Source: Symbiodinium natans (lineage: Eukaryota > Sar > Dinophyceae > Suessiales > Symbiodiniaceae). Taken from it: a stretch of 64,000 nt of DNA. Below the pieces are notes generated by a model. That model did not search any database and was not told the DNA's origin. It saw only the letters and a program-made list of their open reading frames with translations. Shown here one piece after another: positions 42,313 to 53,413 of the stretch; position 1 is the first letter of the stretch; each line of letters starts with the position of its first letter. The position numbers and the translations under genes are program-made. The DNA lies in assembly GCA_905221605.1 (NCBI GenBank), contig CAJNDS010000025.1, forward strand, positions 517,501 through 581,500, given 5' to 3'.

Positions 42313-42639
42313 TACCCCCCCCCCCCCCCACCATGGACCTGCCTTTTTTTTTTCGTTTTGTGATGTGTGTGCACTACTCCCCCCCCCCCCCCCCTCCCCC
42401 AGGGTCTTGGTACGGCAGCCTGATATCGTACAGCCTCGTCTATAAACTCCCACAAGGCTAGGAAGTATTTGAGGGCATAGGGTGCTGCGAATAAATCTAT
42501 TCGAATCAATCTATTGCAAGTAGGCACCGGGGAAGCGAGAATACTGTGAGCAAATATCCTTTCACTATGTTCTGGGTTCTGGGCCTTCCAAAAGCCCGAC
42601 TTAATCGCGAGTATGTGGGTGTTCATCTCATGATTCCTA

Positions 42640-43560
42640 AAGCACCCCCAAAAAGACTTATAATTTCTCAATTCTAAGACTCATGTATAAACTATCCTCG
42701 AAACTTACAAATAAACAGCTCATAAACCCTACTCGTTCAAGGTTCAGATTTCTAAACACCTTATTCGACTAAGAAGTAGGGTCAGACCTTATTCCAAGAT
42801 TTGTGCATTTTAAAGGCTTAGGGTTTAAGATTTATATAGGCATTCTAAACTAACCGAAACATTGGAACCTTAAACCCTATAGGGTTTAAGGTTTAAATCA
42901 GGCTAAGGTTTAAAGGTTCAATCAAGGTTCAATCGTTTTAACCTTATAGGCGCTGAAGGTTAAAAAATGCCTTGACCTTAGGTTTAAACGCATAAGCTTT
43001 AGGAAGCTACGCCGCAGGTTTAGGCATTTAAACCTTTAACCCTCAGGGCTTTAGAGATAAACCCTGAAAAGCCCTAGGCCTTTAGACCCTATCGGGCCAA
43101 AAGGTTTAAAAAGCCTACTGTCTGGGAATTTATACCTTCAGCGCCTATAGGGTTAAAACCTGTTAACGTTTTAGAGCCCTATGGGGCTTCAGGGTTCTGA
43201 CCCTAAGGCGCTCGGGTTGGGGCTGAAATGCCTAAACCTTAAACCCTTTAGGCTTAAACTCTATAGGCTTGGGTTTTAATGCCTAAATCTTAAACCCTAA
43301 GCGTTTAAACCGTAACCCTATAGCCTATATATAGGGTTTCAAGATGAAGCGTTTAGGACCCTTAAGGTTTAAGCCTTGAAACCCTAACCCTATAGCCTAT
43401 AGGGCTTAAAGGTTAAGTGTTTAGGCCCCTTAAGATTAAACTCTATGGGCTTTGGTTTAATTTAATTTCCTAAGTATTAAAGCCTAACCTCTAAACCTGA
43501 ACCCCATAGGGTTAACGGTTAAGGGTTTAGGCTTATTTCTTAACCTTGAAACCCTTTTAT
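42640..43560. repeat. Degenerate AAACCTTA / TTTAAGG block without exons
   Basis: About 900 bp in which AAACCTTAAACCC, TTTAGGCATT, CCTATAGGGTTTAAGG and GCCTATAGGGCTTAAAGG recur in both orientations. It is AT-richer than its surroundings, and I see no coding stretch. It looks like an old, mutated telomere-like array. Confidence 0.6.
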
Positions 43561-43565
43561 TTTTT

Positions 43566-43980
43566 TAAAGCGGTTTTTTGAGGTTTTCGGAAGAAAACAT
43601 CGGCAAAGCCAATCTATTTTAAAAGGCAGGCTTTCAAGAATATCGGCAAAGCCAATGTTTTCCGAAGGCAGGCTTTCAAAAACATCGGCAAAGCCGATGT
43701 TTTGTGAACCCATGATCCCGAAACATCGCAAAAAAAAACAACAAAAACCCATAAAAACCATGATTTTCGAAACTAGTGGCTGGGGTGGCCGGGCGAGTAG
43801 TTTGGAGAATCATGGTTTTTTTTTAATGGTTTTTATTGATTTTTGCGAGGTTTTCGGAGCGTGGGTCCAGAAAACATCGGTTTTACCGATGTTTTTCGAG
43901 GGTGTGCTTCGAGAAACATCGGGAAAAACCAATGTTTTTCCAAGGCAGGCTTGCAAAAACATCGGTTTTCAAGTTCACCT
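43566..43980. repeat. Palindromic repeat cluster (ACATCGGCAAAGCCGATGT)
   Basis: Core AACATCGGCAAAGCCGATGT, a hairpin, recurs about seven times with variants CGGTTTTACCGATGTTT and CGGGAAAAACCAATG. The copies are linked by GAAGGCAGGCTTTCAA-like spacers. Confidence 0.85.
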
Positions 43981-44035
43981 CGAGGCCGGTACGTGCAGAA
44001 AAGTCGAAAAAGAGGTAGGTCCAGGGGGGTAGCAT

Positions 44036-44067
<32 letters not shown>

Positions 44068-44111
44068 TCATATGTCATGTATGTATACGATATAAGGTTT
44101 CAGGAGCAGAG

Positions 44112-47100
44112 GGAACCAAGTGGGGGCTCGACTTCACGGATGAGGATGGGCATTGGCCCCGTGGCGACCGTCGGCCCCTTGACCACGAAGCCCCCGCGCC
44201 TCTCCGAGATTCGAAGGGAGCGAGGCCGGGCTTGGGGTTTTTAGGGTTGAGGGTTTGGGGGTTTAGGGTTTAATTCGGGTTTAGGGTCTAGGGTGAGTTT
44301 TGGGGCCAAGAGAGAGAGAGAGAGAGAGACAGAGAGAGAGAGAGCAAGAGCATGGGGTCTCGTGTGCTACACTGCGGTCCCAGTAGCGCGGTTCTAACTT
44401 GCTGAGGGTCGCACGGGGGAGAGCATTCATATCATCCATACCACCCTTTTTCGTCAGAGCACGACGTGTGCAGACAGGCATAGCAGATGCCACGGTCATC
44501 AGGCATGGGAAGTAAGGTCACCTGTAGTGTTGAGAGCTAGTTAGCATTCCTCTGGGGGGAAAGGGAGTATGGTGACCGGGGACTGCATATGGAGAGTCTC
44601 ACTACGGACGAGACTTGGGCGTGCCTGCGCGCGGGGGGCTTGCCCCCTAGGCCCGGTAGAGCAAGAAGAAGACAGAGAGAGAGAGAGAGAAGCGGGAGAG
44701 AAGAGCAAGAAGAAGAAGAAGCATAGCAAGTATATAGCACAGCATACCCGAAACCCTATCCCTTAAACCCTTTTCTTTCAGGAGGTGCGAAATCAGAAGT
44801 ATCAGAGAGGGACTGCTCAGATGTGTCTCAGGCCGTGCGGAGGCGCCGGAGGCAGGGGACAACGAGCCCAGAGAAGCCCTTCTCTGAGTTTTGGGGTTGA
44901 GGGTTTAGGGTCCGCAGGGTTTCGGGTCTCGGGTTTAGGGTTCAGGGTTTAGAGGGAAGAGAGCCCTCAAAAAGGGTTTAGCAGGTTCTCACTCAAATTC
45001 TGTTGGCAGAGGAGCTGAAGGAGGAGAAGGAGCCGCTCGGAGCAGCAAATCCAACCGCCCGGCCCCGCGCGAACCGCGCCGGCCTGGCGCCCCTGGGCAC
45101 GGGACCCGGCAGTAGCCTGTTCTTGGAGGTTCATGGTACCTATTCACCAATTGTATCACTGTTCTTTTAGCTGTACTTATAAGCCCCTGAAGTGCCCTAA
45201 TATGGTTATAAGCACAGTTATCACTACAGTTATCATTGGTTCATAAGTACCATGAACCTCCAAGTTGCCTTTGCCGTGAGCGTCTGGAGAACAACTTACG
45301 AGGGGGTTTCCCAAATTGGGGGGGGGGGTACCTTTTCCACGTCCTCTCTGTTTATAAGGGAATCCTACTATTTGGGGATCTATATTAAGGGTCCCCTATT
45401 TTCGTAAAGCTCCATGTAATTGTCAAGGCAGGTGTTTGAGAAGTTGGGAACCCCACAACGCACCCTGCGGGACGTTTGCTGCGCCCTTAGAACAGCTGTT
45501 GCCCAAGGCGCAGTGCAGCCACGGGAAGAAGTGAGCGGCTGGCAGCTGCCTTACGGGCATCTTGCGGCTACGCTTGCTTCATATCGCTTCCAACGCTTCG
45601 CGCCTCGAGGTATCCCACCCCCGCTGCCGCAGCAGCGGGCGCCCTGGAGATCTCCCTGTCCGACATGTGTGTATGAGAGGTTGTGCGAGAACCCAAAGAG
45701 CCCAATACCCCTTAATTACGGAGTATACCTTATAAATCATATTCAGGATCCCTTGATAAATTAAGGCATATATTGCTTAGTAAAGGGGTATTGGGCTCTT
45801 TGGGAATTAGGTTGTGACCCTAAACCCTAAACCCTAAACCCTAAACCCTAAAGGTGGAGGATGAGGACGACGAGGAGGATGAGGTCGAGGAAGAAGCGGA
45901 GACTGGCTTCTGGCCCGCGCCTCGGGAGAGCGAAGAGGAGCCCTTGCAGAGCCCGGTATGCCATGGTATGCCCCTTAATTAAGGGAATATACCTGAATTT
46001 AATGGTTTAGGGTTTAGGGTTTAGGGTTTAGGGTTTAGGGTTTAGGATGATTTAAGGTGTTTTCCTCAATTAGGGGGTACTAAGGGCTCTTGAGGAGAGG
46101 GGTTCTACCGCCCTTCTATCAGCCACCCCGCTTTCCCAGGCGCAAGCCGCTGCCTCACCAGGTCGGCCATGAAGTGCAGAGTTTGTATATGCATATACAT
46201 ATACATATATACATAGATATGCGTATAAAAAAACATATAAAAAGCTATAATCACATTCACAACACATCTGATATGCAACTTTAGTTGCATCTCAGCTTTT
46301 TGCCATGTCGGATCCATGGAAGGCAAAGGCCCCGAAGCGGAGCCGGAAGCGGAGGACAGAGAAGTCATGTGCATCTTCTCGGCTTTTCCTCGCTTTCATA
46401 CTCTTGCCTTCCCTATTTTTTTACAGGGTTTCTAGGGATGTATCTGGTGTACTTTCAACTTGGTTTATAGAGCTTTTGTAGGATTTCCTTGAGGAGAGAC
46501 GAGAACCAGGGCGCCACCCTCGGAGAGGGCCAGAAGGAGGAGAAAGGCCCCCGGGAGTCCTCCCCGCGCCGGGCAGGGCGGCCGGAGCGGCCGCTCCAGC
46601 GGCCAGAGAGCGTCCAGGACAGGATCTCATCCGGTGTGTCCCCAAAGAGCCCAAGACTCCTTATTAATTATAAGGAGTATACCTTACATCATCTTCAGGA
46701 TCCCTTTATGAATTAAGGTATATACCTTAATAAAGGCGTATTGGGCTCTTTGGGTCTGCTCGGAATCTCCTTAATTGGCAGACTCCTTCAGAGATCGTGG
46801 GGCCTTCTTTACAGGACCTTTGTTGATAATTATCCGCAGTTTACCTGCTCAGCCTTGGGGACTACATGAACCCTAGAAGGGTTTTCTGGCTCAAATTACC
46901 TTAATCGGGATTCTAGTAGTATCGGGTTATATGACCCCAGTTTTGGGGTTCATTTGGTCCTCCAGGTTTTGGGGGCTCACAGAGTGCTTGTGCCCACGAT
47001 GGCCCTAAACCCTAAACCCTAAACCCTAAACCCTAAACCCTAAACCCTAAACCCTAAACCCTAAACCCCCTACCCTAAACCCTAAACCCTGCGTCAGGGA

Positions 47101-47647
47101 GATGGCCTCATGTCCGAGGCACAGGCCGGCTCTGGTTGCGCATAAGACCTGCTCTAAGTCCCTTCGAACCTAAAGAAGCCAAAAGACCCGATATGCCGGC
47201 CTAGAAGAGCCCCAAATTCAAACTTATAAACCCCCCCTCAGCCCCAAACCCTAGACCTTAAAAGCCCTAAGCCCTGAGCCTTGAAGCTTTAAAAACCCTG
47301 AGCCCTAAACCCCAAAACCCTGAAACTTATTATATTGCCTACCAACCCGAAACCCCTAGAACCCCCCAAAGAGCCCAATACCCCTTAATTAAGGAATATA
47401 CCTTAAAGCGCATTAAGGATCCCTTTATGCATTAAGTTATATGCCTTAATTAAGGAATATACCCCTAAATCGTGTTATAAGGATCCCTTTATGCCTTTAA
47501 GGTCTATGCCTTCATTAAGGGGGGCATTGGGCTCTTTGGGGGCCGCTCGGAGCGGCCGAGGTGACCGCCCTGCTGCAGCGTGAGCGCGCGGGCGCCCGCT
47601 CGGGCGACACCGCGCGGCGTGTGCAACGGGACCGGGTCTTGGGTGGT
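44112..47647 (+). CDS. Unknown hydrophilic protein, about ten exons separated by elements
   Basis: Pieces in order: 44112-44229 (WGLDFTDEDGHWPRGDRRPL), 44782-44877 (SEVSERDCSDVSQAVRRRRR), about 45014-45118 (LKEEKEPLGAANPTARPRAN), about 45430-45685 (VFEKLGTPQRTLRDVCCALR, then VSGWQLPYGHLAATLASYRF), about 45853-45955 (acidic, VEDEDDEEDEVEEEAETGFW), about 46310-46375 (GPEAEPEAEDREVMC), about 46490-46633 (NQGATLGEGQKEEKGPRESS), 46757-46851 (LIGRLLQRSWGLLYRTFVDN), 46966-47002 and 47541-47647 (AAEVTALLQRERAGARSGDT). Elements E2, D6, C4, C7, C5, A11, C6 and A12 lie between them. The A11 intron (46852-46965) is GC-AG and A12 (47648-47816) GA-AG. Charge alternates from strongly basic to strongly acidic. 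It may be more than one gene. Confidence 0.5.
45123..45263 (+). mobile_element. Element E2
   Basis: CTTGGAGGTTCATGGTACCT pairs with AAGTACCATGAACCTCCAAG; long stem around TATAAGCCCCTGAAG. Confidence 0.85.
45300..45416 (+). mobile_element. Element D6
   Basis: GGGGGTTTCCCAAATTGGGG to GGTCCCCTATTTTCGTAAAG; opposite orientation to D2 and D3. Confidence 0.75.
45691..45805 (+). mobile_element. Element C4
   Basis: ACCCAAAGAGCCCAATACCC pairs with GGGGTATTGGGCTCTTTGGG, a long near-perfect terminal repeat. Confidence 0.85.
45957..46096 (+). mobile_element. Element C7 with TTTAGGG tract inside
   Basis: TATGCCCCTTAATTAAGGGA then ATATACCTGAATTTAATGG, six TTTAGGG units (46005-46046), then GATTTAAGGTG and the right arm ending AAGGGCTCTTGAGG. 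Confidence 0.7.
46640..46754 (+). mobile_element. Element C5
   Basis: CCCCAAAGAGCCCAAGACTC pairs with GCGTATTGGGCTCTTTGGG. Confidence 0.85.
46852..46965 (+). mobile_element. Element A11, a GC-AG intron
   Basis: GCCTTGGGGACTACATGAAC to TTGGTCCTCCAG; next exon begins GTTTTGG. Confidence 0.75.
46996..47090 (+). repeat. (CCCTAAA)n, about 13 units
   Basis: Pure except one CCCCCTACCCTAAA interruption, directly after an exon end. Confidence 0.95.
47362..47542 (+). mobile_element. Element C6, long form
   Basis: CCCCCCAAAGAGCCCAATAC to GGGGCATTGGGCTCTTTGGG. The central unit AATATACC..AAGGATCCCTTTATG is present twice, making it about 60 bp longer than C4. Confidence 0.85.
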
Positions 47648-47816
47648 GACCTTGGGGACGAAAGGAACCCTAAAAGGGTTTAGGGTTCATATCCCGTCAG
47701 TGAGAACTATAGTAGTCTTAGGGTATATGACGAATTATGGTTCATATTGCCTTGATAAGGATGATCGTAGTATTAGGGTATATGACCGCAAGTTTTTGGT
47801 TCGTTTGGTCCCTAAG
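47648..47816 (+). mobile_element. Element A12, a GA-AG intron
   Basis: GACCTTGGGGACGAAAGGAA to TTTGGTCCCTAAG. The middle part is repeated once (TAGTATTAGGGTATATGACC-like), giving 169 bp. Confidence 0.8.
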
Positions 47817-48116
47817 GGAGAGGGTTTCGGGTTTTAGGAGGGCTGCAAGAGACCTGGATTCAAAAGGGTCGAGGGTTTTAAGGTTTTTTTAGGGTTTATG
47901 TAGTGGGGTAGGGTTCCTTTTCAGGGTTAGGATCAGAATGGTTTGGGCTTTAGAGCTTTGCAAGTCACCACGATTTCCTGACCATTCCCGGCCGACCCCC
48001 CAAGCCCGGATGCAAAAGGTTTAGGAGTCTAGGATTTAGGAAACCCTAATCCCTAGACCCTAAACCCTAAGCCCTAGGGGCACTCATCTGCTATCGCGCC
48101 ATGCGCGAAACCCAAA

Positions 48117-48588
48117 ATGGAAAGCCCCACAAGCGCCGGTGCGAGCCCGGAATCTCGCCCTCTCTTGTGCGCCGCTCGGCATGGACGCTCCAGGCTCACA
48201 AAGGGTTTAGGTTTAGGGTTTAGGAGTTTGGCTAGACGACTGACACAAACAGCATCGATGTTCATGACTGTGAAAATGCCTATGCAGGCACAGGCATGAA
48301 TGTCTATGAAGAGCTTCTAACAGAAGAATATATTTATAATAATACTCGTAATGATAGTAATAATAATAACATGAGGAAAGGTAGCAATCATAGCAATAGT
48401 AGCGATAGTAGTAATATTAGTAGTAACAACAATCGTAATAAGACATATTGGTAACAATCGTGCATGGTCCATCACAGTTCCGTGCGCAGTTCAGGAGCTG
48501 GAGGAGTGGCAGACGACACGCGCAGAGCGTCTCGCCCGCCTCAGCAACGAGAAGGACTCCGGGCTATGCCCTCAAAGGGTTTTAGGGT
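48117..48588 (+). CDS. Orphan exons; the second a coiled-coil-like segment
   Basis: The second piece (about 48478-48585) reads VQELEEWQTTRAERLARLSN then EKDSGLCPQ. Its heptad-like spacing of Leu and charged residues fits a coiled coil. The first (about 48117-48200, SPTSAGASPESRPLLCAARH) follows a CCCTAAA tract. They may continue the charged gene upstream. Confidence 0.4.
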
Positions 48589-48645
48589 AGCGCTGCAAGT
48601 CGCATCGTGCATGTCGTATACCAGTGCTGAGCATGACTTCATGCC

Positions 48646-48718
48646 CTGGAGAGAGAGAGAGAGAGAGAGAGAGCACGCCTTCGGACGGCCCTCCTCAATG
48701 GAGGGGGGTTAGGTGCGC

Positions 48719-48757
<39 letters not shown>

Positions 48758-48762
48758 GGAGT
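48646..48762 (+). repeat. (GA)n and (GAAA)n microsatellites
   Basis: GAGAGA runs at 48651-48673 and 48739-48758 with GAAAGAAAGAAA between. Similar tracts lie at 44309-44346 and 50837-50878. Confidence 0.9.
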
Positions 48763-49047
48763 GGCCGGGGGCTCCTCTCACGAGGGGTCCTCTTCGCTGG
48801 GTAGAAGAGGAAGAAGAGAGAGTGGTGGTGTTGAGTTGCTGGCCAGGAGCGACTCGTGGTCTCAAGGAAGTGAGCAAATCCGAGTTGGGCGCGCAAAAAG
48901 AAAAGAAACGAGCTCAGTGAGAGTCGCAGGCTTGCGGTCCCAAGCTAAGGCAGCCGCGCGGCGAAATTAGGAGCCGCCAAACCTATGCACTTTGTATAAG
49001 TAGGTCGTATAGAAGTGCTTCAAGTTATATGCACCCGAAGTTGGGTC

Positions 49048-49654
49048 ATCTGGACAAAGAGCACAGCAGGCGGATGCTCCGGCGCGGCGGTGTGCAGCCC
49101 TGCCACTTGGAATGTGGCAGTAGCCGTCTTGCCACATGGGTCAGGGTTTTGGGTTTTGGGTTTTGGGTTTAGGGCGTATAGGGCTTAGGATTTAGGGTTT
49201 ATAATAGGGTGTGGTAGTATAGGGTTTCGGCTTTCGTCGCGGGGTAGAAGGATTGTCAAGTTGCTCGTAGCTTTCCCTGGCGAGGATGCCTTGGCTTGCT
49301 TTAATTGCTTTACATAGCCATAAAATCTTTGACCTTTCAACGCTCTGGAAGTGTCCAGGCTCCACCGTCAGCCACAGTCTTGCAGCGCGACCTGTAGACA
49401 GTAGAACTCTTGGGAGGTACCGCTCGCGGGCTGCCGAGCACCCGGCTACATTGGAGGCCGCGCCTCAAATGATCAAGTCCGTGGGCTCTTCGGGGGGTCT
49501 TCGGAGTCTGCAAGGCTTGAGGCAGCATGCTTTTCCCAAAGCCTTGAGGCTCTTGCAATGCCGGAGGGCAGCGCCATCGCGCAGGCATGGGCACCTGTGG
49601 TTTGAAGGACGCTTCGCGCATTGGGAAATTTGGGAAACATCGGCCGGTGGCTAG
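49048..49654 (+). CDS. Orphan exons, basic
   Basis: About 49048-49139 reads HLDKEHSRRMLRRGGVQPCH then LECGSSRLATW. An open frame from 49286 to 49654 includes RYRSRAAEHPATLEAAPQMI and RSLQGLRQHAFPKALRLLQC and ends in TAG. A TTTAGGG-type tract separates the two. No family recognised. Confidence 0.3.
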
Positions 49655-49977
49655 AGGTCTGGTTTTTCCGTGGCCTATTTCTGCTCTGAATAAAGGCCTC
49701 ATCCACCTGGAGACCCACCGGAAAGCCTACGGTTTTTGGAACCTTTTGTTGTTATCTTAAAATTCGAGCACCGGAACCAGGAATCAATGCACTCATGGAG
49801 TTTCTTATACATAGGGGGGATACAAGTAAGGCACAAAGTCCCCCATGTAGAGGTCATCCGATCACTCCTGCCCCCCCCCCCTCTAAACCCCTGAACCCTA
49901 AAGCCCTGTCACACCCTGATAAAACCCTGCAACACCCTTTCAAGCCCTGACCACAACCCGATAGAAGTGTGGCAAAA

Positions 49978-50116
49978 ACTAAACCCTAAACCCTAAACCC
50001 TAAAAGCTAAACCCTAAACCCTAAACCCTAAACCCTAAACCCTAAACCCTAAACCCTAAACCCTAAACCCTAAACCCTAAACCCTAAACCCTAAACCCTA
50101 AACCCTAAACCCTAAG
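49978..50116 (+). repeat. (CCCTAAA)n, about 19 units
   Basis: Nearly pure array running straight up to the orphan exon at 50117. Confidence 0.95.
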
Positions 50117-50830
50117 CCTGCCTGAGAGGCACTTCCTGATGCGGCCGTGGCTGCAGCAGCTGCGGGACACCACTTGGAATGGCCCGGGGCCCCAAACTTC
50201 AGCGAAAAAAATCCGGCGTTGGGGCGCGAATGGCATGAAGGGCTTGAGGGCGCTGATGTTTTGTTTGGGATTCGTATAGGGCTTAACGCATGACCTCGTG
50301 CAAGGCAAATATTTTTGTCCGTTTCACGCATTTCGGGCCTTCTAAAACCCTAAAATTCCCTAAAATTCCCGAAAATTCCCTAAAGGCCCTAAACCCTCTC
50401 GTCTTTCGTTCGTAAGTTCGGCTGTCCTGGCCACGAGTGCGAGAGCTGCGGCCGAGCCATACGGGATTCACGGTGCACAAGGGCTTTGGGTGTATGGGGT
50501 GAAGGGTTTAGGGTTTAGGGTTTAGGGGTTTAGGGTTTAGGGTTTAGGGGTTTAGGGTTTAGGGTTCCCGTAGTTTTGCTCTGAACTTGGTTTAAGAGAG
50601 GATGATGCACTGTGCAGCTTGTGGCCACACGCTGCCCCCGCTTGGTGGTACAGAAGCCGGGAGGTCATGGGAGTTCGGCTTCAGCTGGCTGGCACTTCAA
50701 GTTCGGCATTCCTTCCGGGCAGTGTGGTCGTACATCGGCACATCCAACAAGGATCCGTTTGACACTGCGGCACAAGCCGCATCTCTTAGCGCAGCCAGGC
50801 TGAGCATGGTCTTACGACAGCTGGCTTTTC
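50117..50830 (+). CDS. Three orphan exons, two with Cys motifs
   Basis: About 50117-50198 reads LPERHFLMRPWLQQLRDTTW. About 50414-50490 reads KFGCPGHECESCGRAIRDSR then C; its CxxHxCxxC pattern is like a zinc-binding knuckle. About 50602-50835 reads MMHCAACGHTLPPLGGTEAG and ends RLSMVLRQLAFRF before a GA microsatellite; its CAAC may be half of a zinc site. CCCTAAA and TTTAGGG tracts separate them. No family assigned. Confidence 0.4.
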
Positions 50831-50964
50831 GTTTTGAGAGAGAGAGAGAGAGAGAGAAAGAAAGAAAGAAAGAAAGAAATAACTCGGATGTCTCAGCTTG
50901 AGTCAAGCGTGGCCCGAGTGACAGAAAAGTTTCTGCGAAGCTCTATAGTGTTCATTACGAAGCC

Positions 50965-51272
50965 CCCAAACCCTAAACCCCCTAAACCCCCCAAAATCCC
51001 TAAAACCCCCAAAACCCCTAAACCCCCAAAACCTCTAAACCCCTCAACCCCTAAACCCCCTAAACCCCTAAACCCCCCAAACCCCCAAACCCCCCAAAGC
51101 CCCTAAAACCCCCAAAACCTCTAAACCCCTCAGCCCCCAAACCCCTAAACCCCCTAAACCCCCTAAATCCCCTAAACCCTAAACCCCAAGCCCTAAACCC
51201 CCGAACCCCTAAACCCTAAACCCCAAACCCCAAACCCTAAGCCCTAAGCCCTAAGCCCTAAACCCTAAACCC
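50965..51272 (+). repeat. C-rich variant array (CCCCTAAA, CCCCCAAA)
   Basis: About 300 bp of C-expanded units with a duplicated sub-block AAACCTCTAAACCCCTCA (about 51029 and 51117), ending in CCCTAAG and CCCTAAA. Confidence 0.95.
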
Positions 51273-51289
51273 TTGTTCTTCTTCGGAAG

Positions 51290-53413
51290 TTCCCTTTGCA
51301 AGGCTCGGAGAGTTCGGTGCGGCCCATGCTTGGCGACCCCGACCAGTTGACTTATGGCAGCTGAGGGTTTAGGGTTTAAGGTTTAGGGTTTAGGGTTTAG
51401 GGTTTAGGGTTTAGGGTTGAGACAAGCCTGTGCAAAAGGGTTTAGGGTTTAGGGTTTCGAGGGCTTCTAGGGTCTTTAAGGTTTATAGGGTTTAGTTAAA
51501 CCCCTTCAAGCCTTCCCCTAATACTTAAAGCCCGCCCCCCGGCCGAACTAGTATGAAAGGGGAGGGCTTGCGGGCTTTGCAGGGTTTCTAGGTCGTTTCG
51601 GGTTGCCGTTTAGGATTTAGGGTTTAGGGTTTAGGGTTTAGGGTTACTACGGTTACTACACACCCTTGTCGGGTAGGTATAGGTTGATGTAGGGTACCTC
51701 ATTCCCTCATTCCCTATTCACCAACAGCAAGTTCCACACCCTTGTCAACATCTGTCGCACCCTTTGAAGCCCGAGGGCACCCTAAGGGATTTCAAGGCCC
51801 CGGCCCCTTCAGCCGATCCTCTTGCTCCTTTCTTGGTGGTGCGGGACTGTGACTTTAGATCCTTAGCCTTTTTGGGTTTCTTGGGTTTTTGAATAAACCC
51901 TAAACCCTAAACCCTAAACCCTAAACCCTAAACCCTAAACCCTAAACCCTAAACCCTAAACCCTAAACCCTAAACCCTAAACCCTAACCGCTAAACCCTA
52001 AACCCTAAACCCTAAACCCTAAACCCTAAACCCTAAACCCTAAACCCTAAACCCTAAACCCTAAACCCTAAACCCTAAACCCTAAACCCTAAACCCTAAA
52101 CCCTAAACCCTAAACCCTAACCCTAAACCCTAAACCCCAGCGCCAGGAACTGCGCCGCCGCCTCCATGGGAGCTCCCGGGGCCCGCCTCCGCTGTGCTGC
52201 CTTGGAGGTGGTTTAAGGTTTAGGGTTTAGGGTAGGGTTTAGGGTTTAGGGTTTCGGGTTTGGGGTTTGGGGTTTAGGGTGTAGGGTGTAGGGTTTAGGG
52301 TTTAGCGGCAAAAATCTCGACCTCAGGGTCGGTTGAAGGGCTTATGGGGCGTCTGAACGGGTTTTAGGTCTTTAGGGTCGATGAGCTACACTATCAGAGA
52401 GCGCAAGAATCCCCAGACCCTGAAAAGTCTCGTCCAACTCCTTCAGCCCTCTACTTATGTCTTTTTCAACCTCGAGCCTCTTCTCTATAAGCCCTCAAGA
52501 CCCCATAAACCCTTATATACTCCCTCTAAACCCTTATATACTCCTTCTAAACCCCCTATCTATGAACCCTAAGCACTCTCTACTCCCAAGAAACCGTACG
52601 CATTTTTACTCCCTTAAAAACCGTATATACTCCCTAAGAACCCTAACCTCTCACAGCCCAAGCGCTCAGGCGGAGGCTTGGGCCGGGCACCCGCGTAATC
52701 TGACGAAGGCGCTGGCCCATCTCAGCCCCATCGGCAGCATCGAGGTTGATGTACGAATGGGTTAAAGGGTTTATAGATGTTTTGTAGGGTTTTCAGGGTT
52801 TGTGTTTCGGCTTGGGGGTGTAAAGGGCTTGTATACGGTTTTGGGGTTTGTAGGGTTGAGAGGAAGCAGATTAGAGAATTTTTCCGGAGGGAAGGTGGGG
52901 TGGGGGGGGTGAGGGGGTTGTAATGTGCAGTTTGCGGCGAACGTAGGCAGTGTGGATGCGATGGGGTGAAAGGCTGTTGGGGATAATAATTCAGCAGCTA
53001 ACACAATCGCCAACTGGGGTCTGACGGAACCGTAAACCTTAAACCTCCCCCCCCCCCCTAAAAAAAAAAAAAAAAAAACCTCCCCCCCCCCCCCAAAAAA
53101 AAAAAAAAAAAACAAAACACACAAGAGCATGTTCATCCAGGCAAGGAGTCTTGTCTTGTCTTGTCTGTCCGCTTAGGTTCCTGATAGCTCGGGGAAGCAG
53201 TGAAACCCAGACAAGAGTCAGGCTTTAGGTTCCTGGGATTCTCTAAACCCTAAACCCTATAGGGTTTATAAACCCTAAACCCTAAACCCTAAACCCTAAA
53301 CCCTAAACCCTAAACCCTAAACCCTAAACCCTGATCGGCCTAAGGCAGCATCAGCGACCACGACAAGATGCGGGGGGCAGACATGGCAGTCTTTGCCCGG
53401 GCCCTGATGGTCT
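51290..53413 (+). CDS. Four orphan exons between long arrays
   Basis: About 51290-51361 (ARLGEFGAAHAWRPRPVDLW), 52138-52208 (QRQELRRRLHGSSRGPPPLC), about 52650-52760 (EAWAGHPRNLTKALAHLSPI then GSIEVDVRMG) and about 53345-53411 (ISDHDKMRGADMAVFARALM). The second lies directly between the longest CCCTAAA array and a TTTAGGG tract. No family recognised and phases were not proven. Confidence 0.4.
51894..52136 (+). repeat. (CCCTAAA)n, about 34 units, longest array
   Basis: Pure but for one CCCTAACCGCTAAA and one CCCTAACCCTAAA. Ends two bases before an open exon. Confidence 0.95.
53255..53333 (+). repeat. (CCCTAAA)n with a short facing palindrome
   Basis: CCCTAAACCCTATAGGGTTT at the left, then about nine pure units. 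Confidence 0.9.

Noticed and set aside
48639-48970. Arg/Glu-rich proteins over GA repeats
   Set aside because: They are translations of (GA)n and (GAAA)n; the same applies to 44647-44862 and 50697-50906.
51894-52136. A true chromosome end (telomere)
   Set aside because: The array is internal, flanked by exon-like sequence on both sides, and arrays of both orientations occur all along the window.
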